Source of the DNA: Phycisphaeraceae bacterium
Lineage (GTDB): Bacteria > Planctomycetota > Phycisphaerae > Phycisphaerales > SM1A02
Reading direction: 5' to 3'
Assembly: GCA_004213555.1 (NCBI GenBank)
Contig: SHAP01000003.1
Coordinates: 1 to 64,000, forward strand
DNA length: 64,000 nucleotides
Every line of letters starts with the position of its first letter. The stretch's first letter is position 1. Under the pieces are notes generated by a model. That model saw only the letters and a list, made by a program, of their open reading frames with translations, searched no databases and was not told the origin of the DNA. Of this stretch, positions 28,463 through 36,543 are shown one piece after another. The translations under genes and the position numbers were made by a program.

Positions 28463-29014
28463 TCAAGAACGACGGCGTCGTCCCAAACCAGCCAAACCAA
28501 GCAACGCCAGAGCGCCCGGGGCGGGAATTGTCTCGCCAAACGTACCGATGGTCAAACGATCAAGCGACGCATGCGGGGCGCTGGTACCAAAGTTGAAGAA
28601 GATGGCGGGACCTGCGTAGTCCCACGAAAGGCTGTAGGTGTTAAACGCCCCAAAGCCCGCGCCGCCGCTCGTCACTTCGACCGTAGGGAACACGGGACCC
28701 TGGGCGGTATTCAAGTAGAACGATGAGGTGTCGAATTCGGATCCGAGACCAGCGATCTCCATGGTGGGGTTGTTGACAAAGCCGGCACCGTACAGGTGCA
28801 TGGTGAAAGAACCGGCGGGGTCGTACAGGTTGCCAGATCCCGCGATGATGGGCGATCCACCCACCACGACCAAACTGGGTGACCCGGCACCGGTTCCACC
28901 TGTGGGTGAGTTGATTCCCCCACTGGCATCGGTGAAGGATTCCCAGACGTAAACATCTGCAAAAGATGCCGTCGCAAGAACACCAGCGACCAGTGGAATA
29001 CAAAAAAGCTTCAT
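28463..29014 (-). CDS. secreted protein with PEP-CTERM-like sorting tail
   Basis: 183 residues from ATG 29014, with AAGGAA upstream. The signal peptide is MKLFCIPLVAGVLATASFA. The middle is a Gly/Ser/Thr-rich beta protein of unknown function. The C-terminus is IPAPGALALLGLAGLGRRRR plus Ser: a Pro-rich motif, hydrophobic helix and Arg cluster, the layout of PEP-CTERM tails processed by exosortase. The PAP variant replaces the classic PEP. The adjacent gene-free DNA upstream (29015-29153) shows nothing distinctive. Confidence 0.8.
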   Translation of the reverse strand: MKLFCIPLVAGVLATASFADVYVWESFTDASGGINSPTGGTGAGSPSLVVVGGSPIIAGSGNLYDPAGSFTMHLYGAGFVNNPTMEIAGLGSEFDTSSFYLNTAQGPVFPTVEVTSGGAGFGAFNTYSLSWDYAGPAIFFNFGTSAPHASLDRLTIGTFGETIPAPGALALLGLAGLGRRRRS

Positions 29015-29153
29015 ATGAGCGTTCCTTGAAAATGTCGGGACCAAAGGCCCCGTGTGTAGCAAACGCTCTCTCTACTCCAGGTTGAGGTCGAACCAATCAA
29101 CTTCACCTGACGACACAATGCCAGCTGGCAGAGAACACCGGCTGGCGAATGTG

Positions 29154-30143
29154 TCATGAACAGCCCCCCCATTTTGCAATAACGGCAAGGACGTCGGAAA
29201 AACCAACCATGCCATCTTCGTCCACATCACTTTGCGAACAGGTGCTGCAATTCCAGTCTCCTAGCACCACCAACAGGTCAGCAAAAGCAACCGTGCCATC
29301 ACCATCGATGTCCTCGGGACACGCCGCAACAATCTCAATCTCACCGGACAAAGTCGCTGCAGCGGCAAAGCCAAAAATTACGTCGGGATTCTCACGCATG
29401 AAAAATGAATGGAATCCGGAGGACATATCAGTGGGTTCTTGCCAAGAAGCCAGTACGAAATTCACCCGCCCGCAAAATTCATCGACACCAAAAAGCAATT
29501 CTTTGGCTGCAATCTGGTCCAGATCGACTTCAAACACCATGCGGTCGTACGGCAAAATAGCTTGCCCAGGAATCAAGCCATCAATTTGGCCTATTGCCAA
29601 CGGGGGGAGATCCAAGCCATCTCGAACTGAATTTGACACATCAAGAAATTCAAAAGTTTCCTCATCGAAGGCTTGGCAAAAAACGGTGCGATTGTCAGTG
29701 CCGACCGGTGAACCAATCGCGAAGGGGCCATCTTCAGGAAAATCACAAGCTGTAAATCCGGATCTGCCCGCAGCGGACCACAGTGTGACCGGCCGGCCCG
29801 GATCGAGGTCAAGATTCGGATCGACAAAGGATTCGTTGGCATCCAAAGTCGGGTCGTAGGGAATTTCGTTGATACCGACCGCATCAATGGTCAACGTCAA
29901 TTGGTTGCAGCGGATCTGGCTGACCGGTGTTCCGGAAGGAAGGCCGGCCTCGGTCAAGTCGAATGCCAGGAAGATTTGGGCGTCACGCTCATCAAAAGAC
30001 GGGTCGGCGTACACGCCGAACAAGGAGCCAGCCACTCGATCACCGGGTGTAGCGTTGAACGGATACATCCACCGGTCGGACGAAACAGGCGATGAAAACT
30101 CAACTGTTTGAGCCAGCACAACTGTGACGAGGGGACAAAGCAT
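29154..30143 (-). CDS. secreted protein with C-terminal dockerin-like repeats
   Basis: 329 residues. The N-terminus MLCPLVTVVLAQT is a short signal peptide. Residues about 14-265 form a beta-rich domain of unknown function with the look of a DNRLRE or carbohydrate-binding jelly roll (FLAFDLTEAGLPSGTPVSQI). The C-terminal 60 residues hold two Ca-binding-like loops: DIDGDGTVAFADLLVVLGDW and DVDEDGMVGFSDVLAVIAKW, ending GGCS. Confidence 0.75.
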   Translation of the reverse strand: MLCPLVTVVLAQTVEFSSPVSSDRWMYPFNATPGDRVAGSLFGVYADPSFDERDAQIFLAFDLTEAGLPSGTPVSQIRCNQLTLTIDAVGINEIPYDPTLDANESFVDPNLDLDPGRPVTLWSAAGRSGFTACDFPEDGPFAIGSPVGTDNRTVFCQAFDEETFEFLDVSNSVRDGLDLPPLAIGQIDGLIPGQAILPYDRMVFEVDLDQIAAKELLFGVDEFCGRVNFVLASWQEPTDMSSGFHSFFMRENPDVIFGFAAAATLSGEIEIVAACPEDIDGDGTVAFADLLVVLGDWNCSTCSQSDVDEDGMVGFSDVLAVIAKWGGCS

Positions 30144-30325
30144 GGCTGAACAGTTTAGAGCAGTAATTGAGACTGAGTTTCAATTATGCAAAAAAACGTG
30201 CAAAAAGGTCAGATTTCCCTGCAAAGGCCTCGCTTCAACGTCCGCATATCGTTCCGCCCCAAACAAACCGCCAGAGCAATGGATTTCCCGTTGCAGACAT
30301 GGGCAGGACCGCTCGAAAAAGGGGT

Positions 30326-31213
30326 TTATCGCTTGACGAAGGCCACCAAGGACTCGCCCAGCGACGCACGTTGGGACTGGTCTTTGAGCGCCGCGGTGAT
30401 CACGCGAGGAAGCCTCTGCCCCCCCGCTTCGGACACGATCGTCACTTCGGACTGGTTGAGAATGGGTTCCCAAGCCGCACGAATTTCAGCCCAAGCGTTC
30501 TTGTGCTCTTGCCAATAGTCAATCGCGGCTGAAAGGCGCTCCTCCTCCACGCGAACGTAACTGTTCAAGCCACGCTCGTGGACAATGACCTCCTGAGGCT
30601 GTCCTGAGTCGTTCAAAACAAGTTTGCGGCTTGACTGCTCATGCACCCAACCCTTTGGTGTCACCGTGTGGGTGTTGATCGACTCCAAGATGTGGTAGTC
30701 CGAGCGTTTGGTGTATTCCCGGCGTGGCAGTGGACGCCAAGTTCGATCACTGATCCATTCAGAATGTTCGCCAATATGATGCCATTTCCCAAAGGCTTCA
30801 TATCGAGGCGAATCGGTGGTCTGGTACACCGCCTGGGTCCAACGTCCAGTTGCTTGACTTGGGTTCGATTTGGCTTCCCGCCAAGTGTTGCTTCCGCAGA
30901 ACTGCATCAGGCGGCTATCTTCAAACTGCCAATCTTGACGCCAGTGCTTTACGACGTAGCCGGTGTCTTCGTCGGCCACCAAGATGTGTTGCAAACTGAT
31001 GAAGTCCCCTCTGTCCTCGACCAATTGGACCAACTCGACGGCTGTCTCTTCATAAGGACGCTTCAACTTGTAACCAGCTTGAACGGGGGTCATCTCTTCA
31101 AACTGGAAAGTCACTTCGAACGCACCACACATTCCCAAAATGGCTTCGCGGTCTTGGTCAAAGGTGGAAGCAGCATTGGACAGCAGGGCGGCAAAGATAA
31201 AGTTGGACAGCAT
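30326..31213 (-). CDS. DUF6607 family protein, exported
   Basis: 295 residues. Signal peptide MLSNFIFAALLSNAAS. The start of the mature protein, DREAILGMCGAFEVTFQFEEM, and GYKLKRPYEE match the DUF6607 family as I remember it; members often sit beside haem or TonB-dependent iron uptake genes. Other marks are YVVKHWRQDWQFED and DYHILESINTHTVTPKGW. Its promoter contains a Fur-box-like sequence, which supports an iron-linked role. Function is unknown. Confidence 0.75.
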   Translation of the reverse strand: MLSNFIFAALLSNAASTFDQDREAILGMCGAFEVTFQFEEMTPVQAGYKLKRPYEETAVELVQLVEDRGDFISLQHILVADEDTGYVVKHWRQDWQFEDSRLMQFCGSNTWREAKSNPSQATGRWTQAVYQTTDSPRYEAFGKWHHIGEHSEWISDRTWRPLPRREYTKRSDYHILESINTHTVTPKGWVHEQSSRKLVLNDSGQPQEVIVHERGLNSYVRVEEERLSAAIDYWQEHKNAWAEIRAAWEPILNQSEVTIVSEAGGQRLPRVITAALKDQSQRASLGESLVAFVKR

Positions 31214-31239
31214 GGGGCTTTCTCCGTTTGAGACGTAAA

Positions 31240-31268
31240 ATACTAACGCAAATGCGAATCATTCTCAA
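31240..31268 (-). promoter_or_regulatory. promoter of the DUF6607 gene with overlapping Fur box
   Basis: On the minus strand, -35 TTGAGA (31263-31268), a 17-nt spacer and -10 TAGTAT (31240-31245) lie 27 bp before the DUF6607 ATG. The palindrome TGCGAATCATTCTCA (31253-31267) sits over the -35 and spacer. It agrees with the 7-1-7 Fur consensus TGATAATnATTATCA at 11 of 14 positions. Binding there would block RNA polymerase when iron is plentiful. Confidence 0.75.
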
Positions 31269-31350
31269 TCGATCCGCAAGACAGCGCTTCTTGTGGAAGA
31301 ATCTGGGAAGAACACTCGACCAACCGACCAGAATCCCCCATATTGAAGCC

Positions 31351-33243
31351 ATGGCCCCCTCAACCATTCTGGCTTTTGCCGCCATTGCCCAATGCCCAGA
31401 CTGCTGGCTGGAGGCCGATGGACCGGACGTGGTGCAGTCCAGCACCGGGCAGCCCGTGGTGCTTCGAGGGGTCGGACTTGGTTATTGGCTCCTGCAAGAG
31501 AACTACATGATGCACCCGCAAGGATGCGAGGGCTGCCCTGACAACCAGTGGCAAATGAAACGTCAGTACCTCCAAGAGGGCCAAAGCATGGCCCAAGTCG
31601 AAGCGTTCTACGCCAACTGGAGATCACGCTTCATCACCCGAGGCGACATCGAAGACATCGCCAACATGGGGTTCAACTGTGTGCGCTTGCCCATGCACTA
31701 CGAACTCTTTCTCACCACCGAGCAACGGGCCGTGCGCAATGCAGTGATCTTGGGCGGTGGATCCGCCCATGATGCGTACAAAGACGCTCTGGCAAATTGG
31801 GTTGCCGAAGGAAGCATCGCGGCCACCAGCGACCTCGATGGTTTCCAACACATCGACGACCTGATTGGGTGGTGCTCGGAGTTTGGCTTGTGGATCAGTT
31901 TGGACATGCATGCCGCTCCCGGCAGCCAAGGTGTCACGCTGGGCATCACCGATGGTTTCTATCCCAACAACCTGTGGGAGTACCCCGTCTTTCAAGATGT
32001 CTTGGTTGACATTTGGGACGCCATTTCTGACCGCTATCGCGACGAGTCGCGCATCGCGATGTACGAATTCATCAACGAACCGAACAACGTACCCGGCGGC
32101 GGACCGGCCATTCGCGACCTCACGCAACGGCTCATCACGATGGTGCGGAACAAAGGCGACCAACACCTGATCGGGGTGCATGGCAATGGGTACAGCAACG
32201 TCTACGACAACATGCTGCCCAGCGACTTTTCTCCCAACCGGGGGCTGGTGTACCACGCCCACCGGTACTGGATTGAGCTCCAAGACGATGCCATTCCCAA
32301 TGGCAATCCGAATGTCATCAACCGCATGGTGGATTTGGTGCAATTCCGACAAACCCACCAAGTTCCCATCTGGGTGAGTGAAACCGGCGAGAACAACAAC
32401 GAATGGATGGCGGCGAACATCGACGCCATGGAAGCCGCTGGCGTCGGTTGGTGCCACTGGACGTGGAAGCGCCATGATGTTTTCCAGAATGCGGCCCTGA
32501 ATCGGATTGGCGGAAACTACCCCACCGATGGCGCTTCCGCCATGAACACCGTGCTGGCTTTCATCCACCACAACCAGATCATTCCCAACCCCGACACCCG
32601 GGTGGCGATTGGCGCTGACCTTCCCGCACCCGGGAGTTCTGGGTGCACCAGCGATGCAGACAATTGTGCCCCCCCCATTGGTTCCACCGTTTCGTTGCAG
32701 GGGTTTCATGGGGAGTATGCGAGCACCAATGGAGGCGAGGAAGGAATGACCTGCGACAGCGCCCAGGTGGGACCGGACAACCTCTTTGTGCTTGAAGAAG
32801 CTGGAGACGGTCGAGTGGCTCTTCGCGGCACCAACGGGCGGTACGTCAGTTCCAACAACGGGGTGGAAGCCATGACGTGCGACAGCACCGAAGCGAATGC
32901 TTGGGAAAGATTCTCTTGGGTGGAACTCTCGGATGGACGGGTCGCCCTTCGTGCCGATCATGGTCAATACGTCAGTTCAAACAATGGCCTAGAACCCATG
33001 CGCTGCGACCGTGATGTGGCGTTGGAGTGGGAATCCTTTGCTGTGGGTCTTGAAAAAAAGTGTCCCTGTCGATCTGCAGGGGACGTGAACTGCGATGGTG
33101 TGGTGGGATTTGCCGATGTCTTGGCGGTGTTGGCCAAGTGGGGCGCGTGTCCCAACTGCTTTGAAGATGTCAACCAAGACGGCGCGGTTGAATTTGCCGA
33201 CGTGCTCAGCCTGCTGGCCAACTGGGGAAGCTGCCCCGATTAG
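31351..33243 (+). CDS. secreted GH5-like glycoside hydrolase with fascin-like and dockerin-like domains
   Basis: 630 residues from ATG 31351. A short signal peptide (MAPSTILAFAAIAQC) is followed by the GH5 barrel (about 20-415). YEFINEPN supplies acid/base Glu243 and VSETGENN nucleophile Glu344; HRYWIE lies between. LRGVGLGYWLLQE resembles exo-beta-1,3-glucanases of GH5. Residues about 445-565 carry three fascin-like beta-trefoil repeats (FHGEYASTNGG, NGRYVSSNNG, HGQYVSSNNG). The C-terminus has two dockerin-like repeats (DVNCDGVVGFADVLAVLAKW and DVNQDGAVEFADVLSLLANW). The 31269-31350 leader shows no strong promoter. Likely an extracellular beta-glucanase of the locus; substrate inferred from neighbours. 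Confidence 0.85.
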   Translation: MAPSTILAFAAIAQCPDCWLEADGPDVVQSSTGQPVVLRGVGLGYWLLQENYMMHPQGCEGCPDNQWQMKRQYLQEGQSMAQVEAFYANWRSRFITRGDIEDIANMGFNCVRLPMHYELFLTTEQRAVRNAVILGGGSAHDAYKDALANWVAEGSIAATSDLDGFQHIDDLIGWCSEFGLWISLDMHAAPGSQGVTLGITDGFYPNNLWEYPVFQDVLVDIWDAISDRYRDESRIAMYEFINEPNNVPGGGPAIRDLTQRLITMVRNKGDQHLIGVHGNGYSNVYDNMLPSDFSPNRGLVYHAHRYWIELQDDAIPNGNPNVINRMVDLVQFRQTHQVPIWVSETGENNNEWMAANIDAMEAAGVGWCHWTWKRHDVFQNAALNRIGGNYPTDGASAMNTVLAFIHHNQIIPNPDTRVAIGADLPAPGSSGCTSDADNCAPPIGSTVSLQGFHGEYASTNGGEEGMTCDSAQVGPDNLFVLEEAGDGRVALRGTNGRYVSSNNGVEAMTCDSTEANAWERFSWVELSDGRVALRADHGQYVSSNNGLEPMRCDRDVALEWESFAVGLEKKCPCRSAGDVNCDGVVGFADVLAVLAKWGACPNCFEDVNQDGAVEFADVLSLLANWGSCPD

Positions 33244-33290
33244 CCCAGCAAGTGGGCGTGCCTCTGGACGACAGAAGGGTCACCAGACCC

Positions 33291-33320
33291 AAAAAAGCGG
33301 GCTCTCCGAAGAGAGCCCGC
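33291..33320 (-). terminator. Rho-independent terminator of the HEW-repeat lipoprotein gene
   Basis: A 10-bp perfect stem GCGGGCTCTC/GAGAGCCCGC with TTCG loop on the minus strand is followed by six T. It lies 55 bp after the stop of the minus-strand gene. The plus side is followed by an A-run, so it is one-directional. Confidence 0.85.
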
Positions 33321-33374
33321 CAAAAAACAATGACTTCGAGGCTGAACCAAACAGCCATCCTGGAATTTCTACGC

Positions 33375-33995
33375 TCAGGCGCCGTTGTACTCCGTTGGGT
33401 CAAAAGCGTTGTAGAAGCCAACCACCCGTTCGCCATCCCATTCGAAGGCCGCGTACCCACGGATGCTCAATTCCTCTCCGGTCTCCTTGACAACGCCCTT
33501 CCAGGTGTACCACATGTTGGTGAACATGCGGCCATTGTTGTAGGACATTGTGGTGACCACCATGTCCTCGTGACGAACGTCATCGAATGGTGCTTTTCCT
33601 TCATCAAAGGACTCAATCCACTCCGACTTCGAGAAATCGGCATCGTTGACCATGATCTCTGCATCCGGGCTGATAAGGTCGTAGAAGGCTCCGTATTCTC
33701 CCTCGCAATATCCAGCGGCCATCTCACGAACCGCTTCGGAATGCCAGCAGTGTTCGGTGATGAATCCAGACCACTCGCCATCATCGTGATGGTCGTGATC
33801 GTGGTGCCACTCCTCTTTTTCCTCGTGCCACCCTTCTTTTTCTTCGAGCCACTCTTCCTCTGTCCCGTGCCACTCTTCTTTTTCTTCGTGCCACTCGTGG
33901 TGATCGGAGCCTTCGTGCGGCCCGTCAGTCGTGATATTGATCGTGCAGCCAGGGACTGCGATCAAGAACCCAAATGCCAGAGTCTGTTTCAACAT
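33375..33995 (-). CDS. lipoprotein with His/Glu/Trp repeats and an NTF2/SnoaL-like domain
   Basis: 206 residues from ATG 33995, with a perfect AGGAGG upstream. Lipobox AVPGC, lipidated Cys near residue 17. Residues about 30-72 are a low-complexity tract built from HEEKEEWH-type units ending in HHDHDHHDD. The C-terminal 130 residues (YGAFYDLISPDAEIMVND, MFTNMWYTWKG, YAAFEWDGERVVGFYNAFDPT) look like an NTF2/SnoaL-like cup. The His/Asp/Glu tract could bind metal. It stands between the GH5 and GH16 genes; whether it belongs to the glucan system is unclear. Confidence 0.7.
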   Translation of the reverse strand: MLKQTLAFGFLIAVPGCTINITTDGPHEGSDHHEWHEEKEEWHGTEEEWLEEKEGWHEEKEEWHHDHDHHDDGEWSGFITEHCWHSEAVREMAAGYCEGEYGAFYDLISPDAEIMVNDADFSKSEWIESFDEGKAPFDDVRHEDMVVTTMSYNNGRMFTNMWYTWKGVVKETGEELSIRGYAAFEWDGERVVGFYNAFDPTEYNGA

Positions 33996-34071
33996 TGTTG
34001 TATTCCTCCTGAAAGAAGACTGTACCAACAGGGCCACGCACCCATGAACGCAATCCCGCCGAATCAAAAAA

Positions 34072-36111
34072 TCAACAAGGACCGAAGGCCGCAAGCAGAA
34101 TCAACACGTCGGCAAAGTCGGTCGTGCCGGACCCGTCAAGATCAGCCTGGGTGCCATCCCAGTCGCTGAGAACAAACAACAAGTCGTCAAAACCGATGAC
34201 CGAGTCGCTGTTGAAGTCACCGGGGCATGGTGAAGTACAGGACACTTCGGTGCACGATGAGGCTTCCCCACCGAACACTCCCCCGGCCTGCTCGCACAAA
34301 GAGGCTTCAAGGATCGCACAGGAAGACCCAACACAACATGCTCCGGTCAACTGGGGGCAGGCGGTGGTGGCACACTCGGCCGAGGAGCCCTGGAAAATAC
34401 CGCCACCAAAGGAGCAATTTTCCTGCGTTGCGTTGGTGCAAGAGGCATCTGCAAAGCAACAAGCGCCGGTGCCGGTGCATTCTGGCGCAGCCTCGCATGA
34501 GGTGCCAGCCCCGTTGAACACGCCCCCGGCAGCCTGACAGGTTGCTTCCTCCAAAGAGGTGCACGAGTCTCCAAGGCAGCAGGCACCGGTTTGCAAAGGA
34601 CAGAGCGTGGGATTGCATGGCTCGGAAAGACCTTGGAACGCCCCACCACCAAAAGCACAGCTGGCCTGTGTCGCATTTACACAAGTTCCGTCGGGGAAGC
34701 AACACGCCCCGGTACCAAAGCAGTCCGATGGGGAATCGCAATCGCCCAAGCTGGGTTCCACTGAGCCTCCAGCATCCACACAGTTGGTTGTGGTAAGAAT
34801 TTCGCATCCACTGCTCAGGCAGCATGGATACGAGACTTCATTGCAGTCTGGATTGGAATCAATTCTCTCAAACGTGAAAGAATCAATGTTGAATTCTTGA
34901 CTCTCGGTTCCGTCATTGACAAATCGAAGAGGGAGTTGAAGATCGCTTGGCAAGTTCAAGACCGCTTCCACTTCCACCCAATCTTGCCAGCCGTCTGTGG
35001 CGGGCACAACAATTGGGCCCGTGAGATCAAGACCATGCAACTCAAGGTGAAATCTTCCGCCCGAAGATGCAGACGCGACTTTGGCACGAACCAAATATTC
35101 GCCACCACAAATGACATCGCTGGTGAATTGCAACCATTCCATGGGGCGCAGCCAGCCGACGTACGCTCCACCGCCGCCCGAGCTTCCAATGTCAACGCCT
35201 TGATCGGCTCTCATGACAAAGCCGCCATTGTTGGTGTGGTCGGCGTCCCAATAGCCAACACTTTGTCCCCCCCGGTCATAATTCTCAGCCTCGACAACGC
35301 CGGGGATTTGGTGGTCCGCGTAAGCGCTGGGGGCTTCCCGTTTCCACACGCGTACCCAGTCGACTTCGAGGGTGGCAGGAAATGGTGTTGAACCATCTGG
35401 ATACCCTGGCCAATTGCCTCCCACCGCAAGGTTCAAGATGAAGTGGAAGTTCCAATCGAAAGGTGCTTCTGCATCACCTGGGGCACTGTCGGTGAACCAT
35501 TGATTGAGACTCTTTTGGGAGTACTGGACATCGTCGAAGTACCACCGGATCTGATCGGGATCCCACTCGATGGCGTAAGTATGAAATCCAGAAATTGCGC
35601 CTCCAGGAGGGTCGTACGAGCCGCCTGTGTATTGGTTCGCCGGCCAAGCCGATCCGTGATGCAAGGTGCCATGAACTTCATCCATGCCATTGATCCACTC
35701 CACGATGTCGATCTCCCCACCTGCCGCCCACCCCCCGTAGGGACTGTTGGTGGGGAGCATCCAAAATGCAGGCCACAGCCCTGCACCAGGTGCTGGAACT
35801 TTGATCGAAGCCTCCATGCGACCGTACGTAAATTCGCCTTTTCCTAAAGTACGAATGCGGGCCGAGGTGTATTGGTTCCCCTGTTTTTGAGCCACGATGT
35901 GAAGCCGGCCATCTTGCACAAACAGGTTGGACGGGTTGTCCGTGTAGGACTGCCACTCGTTGTTGCCCCAGCCTGGAATGCCATATTGAGAGCCATCGCC
36001 GTATTGGGGCGTCCACTTGGTCAAGTCCAGCGAATTGCCAACAAACTCATCCGACCAGGCCAAGTGACCGTACTGGCTGAGAATGGCTGAGCACAGAACA
36101 AGCGAGAACAT
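34072..36111 (-). CDS. secreted GH16 beta-glucanase with CBM6-like, Cys-rich and dockerin-like domains
   Basis: 679 residues from ATG 36111; signal peptide MFSLVLCSAILSQYG. The GH16 domain (about 17-270) has the catalytic motif GEIDIVEW (nucleophile Glu133, acid/base Glu138) and WPAFWMLP, typical of bacterial laminarinases. A CBM6-like jelly roll follows (about 278-420: VEAENYDRGGQSVGYWDAD). About 425-610 holds five Cys-rich repeats of the GACC...CxxLExxxCxxAGGVFxG type. The C-terminus has dockerin-like repeats (DFNSDSVIGFDDLLFVLSDW and DLDGSGTTDFADVLILLAAF). Predicted endo-beta-1,3-glucanase acting outside the cell. Confidence 0.9.
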   Translation of the reverse strand: MFSLVLCSAILSQYGHLAWSDEFVGNSLDLTKWTPQYGDGSQYGIPGWGNNEWQSYTDNPSNLFVQDGRLHIVAQKQGNQYTSARIRTLGKGEFTYGRMEASIKVPAPGAGLWPAFWMLPTNSPYGGWAAGGEIDIVEWINGMDEVHGTLHHGSAWPANQYTGGSYDPPGGAISGFHTYAIEWDPDQIRWYFDDVQYSQKSLNQWFTDSAPGDAEAPFDWNFHFILNLAVGGNWPGYPDGSTPFPATLEVDWVRVWKREAPSAYADHQIPGVVEAENYDRGGQSVGYWDADHTNNGGFVMRADQGVDIGSSGGGGAYVGWLRPMEWLQFTSDVICGGEYLVRAKVASASSGGRFHLELHGLDLTGPIVVPATDGWQDWVEVEAVLNLPSDLQLPLRFVNDGTESQEFNIDSFTFERIDSNPDCNEVSYPCCLSSGCEILTTTNCVDAGGSVEPSLGDCDSPSDCFGTGACCFPDGTCVNATQASCAFGGGAFQGLSEPCNPTLCPLQTGACCLGDSCTSLEEATCQAAGGVFNGAGTSCEAAPECTGTGACCFADASCTNATQENCSFGGGIFQGSSAECATTACPQLTGACCVGSSCAILEASLCEQAGGVFGGEASSCTEVSCTSPCPGDFNSDSVIGFDDLLFVLSDWDGTQADLDGSGTTDFADVLILLAAFGPC

Positions 36112-36541
36112 CACTTCAACATACGCTCGATATTGGGGAGCGGAATCAAACGTTCTCAAACTCCGAGAAGAATCCGTTCAATCCAAAGCGGCCGAAATGG
36201 ATTTCGACTCCCGGAGCGGGTTGTATTCGGAGGAACCTGGAGGCTCTGCCCCAATTTTCAGCTCCCAGCTCAAGGCACACCGCCAGCGTCCGACGAGCGC
36301 CGGCCAGGCTGGCTTGAACGATTTAGACCCTTTTATAGGATTTTGCCCCGCCAATGCCCGAGAAATGTGAACGAGTGGGGCCAAAAGAGCGATTTGAACG
36401 ATTCCGGGCCTAAGGTTCGAATTCCACAGACTCAGCCGAAGACGTGGACTCCATGGGTCCATCCTTCGCGTCGATCTTTGATTCCCCGCTCCTCAGGAAT
36501 CTCCAATAGAAGGCTCTGGCAATTGGCCAGAGCCTTCTTTT
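36112..36541. other. 430-bp region without a protein gene
   Basis: This gap separates the GH16 gene from the phosphorylase gene. It holds the direct repeat TTGAACGATT (36314-36323 and 36394-36403), a plus-strand promoter-like sequence and a strong plus-strand terminator. A 141-codon plus-strand frame spans it but runs through the terminator and resembles nothing. Confidence 0.5.
36314..36341 (+). promoter_or_regulatory. possible promoter of an unannotated transcript
   Basis: TTGAAC (36314-36319), a 16-nt spacer and TAGGAT (36336-36341). The start of transcription would fall near 36348, about 195 nt before the terminator on the same strand. Confidence 0.4.
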
Positions 36542-36543
36542 TT
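36348..36543 (+). ncRNA. candidate small RNA (about 195 nt)
   Basis: Inferred from a promoter-like sequence upstream and an intrinsic terminator at the end, with no plausible coding frame between. No match to tmRNA, RNase P, SRP or 6S RNA was recognised; the GGTTCGAATTCC near 36414 does not form a proper T-arm. Confidence 0.3.
36509..36543 (+). terminator. strong plus-strand intrinsic terminator
   Basis: A 12-bp perfect stem GAAGGCTCTGGC/GCCAGAGCCTTC with a 5-nt loop is followed by TTTTTT. On the minus strand the same hairpin would follow the phosphorylase stop but is trailed only by TATTGG, so it can serve both strands, better on the plus. Confidence 0.75.

Noticed and set aside
31624-32967. 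447-codon minus-strand frame opposite the GH5 gene
   Set aside because: Antisense shadow; the GH5 catalytic motifs on the plus strand are unambiguous.
36410-36430. T-arm-like GGTTCGAATTCC suggesting a tRNA or tmRNA end
   Set aside because: The flanking bases do not form a five-pair T-stem or an acceptor stem, and no D-arm or anticodon arm precedes it.
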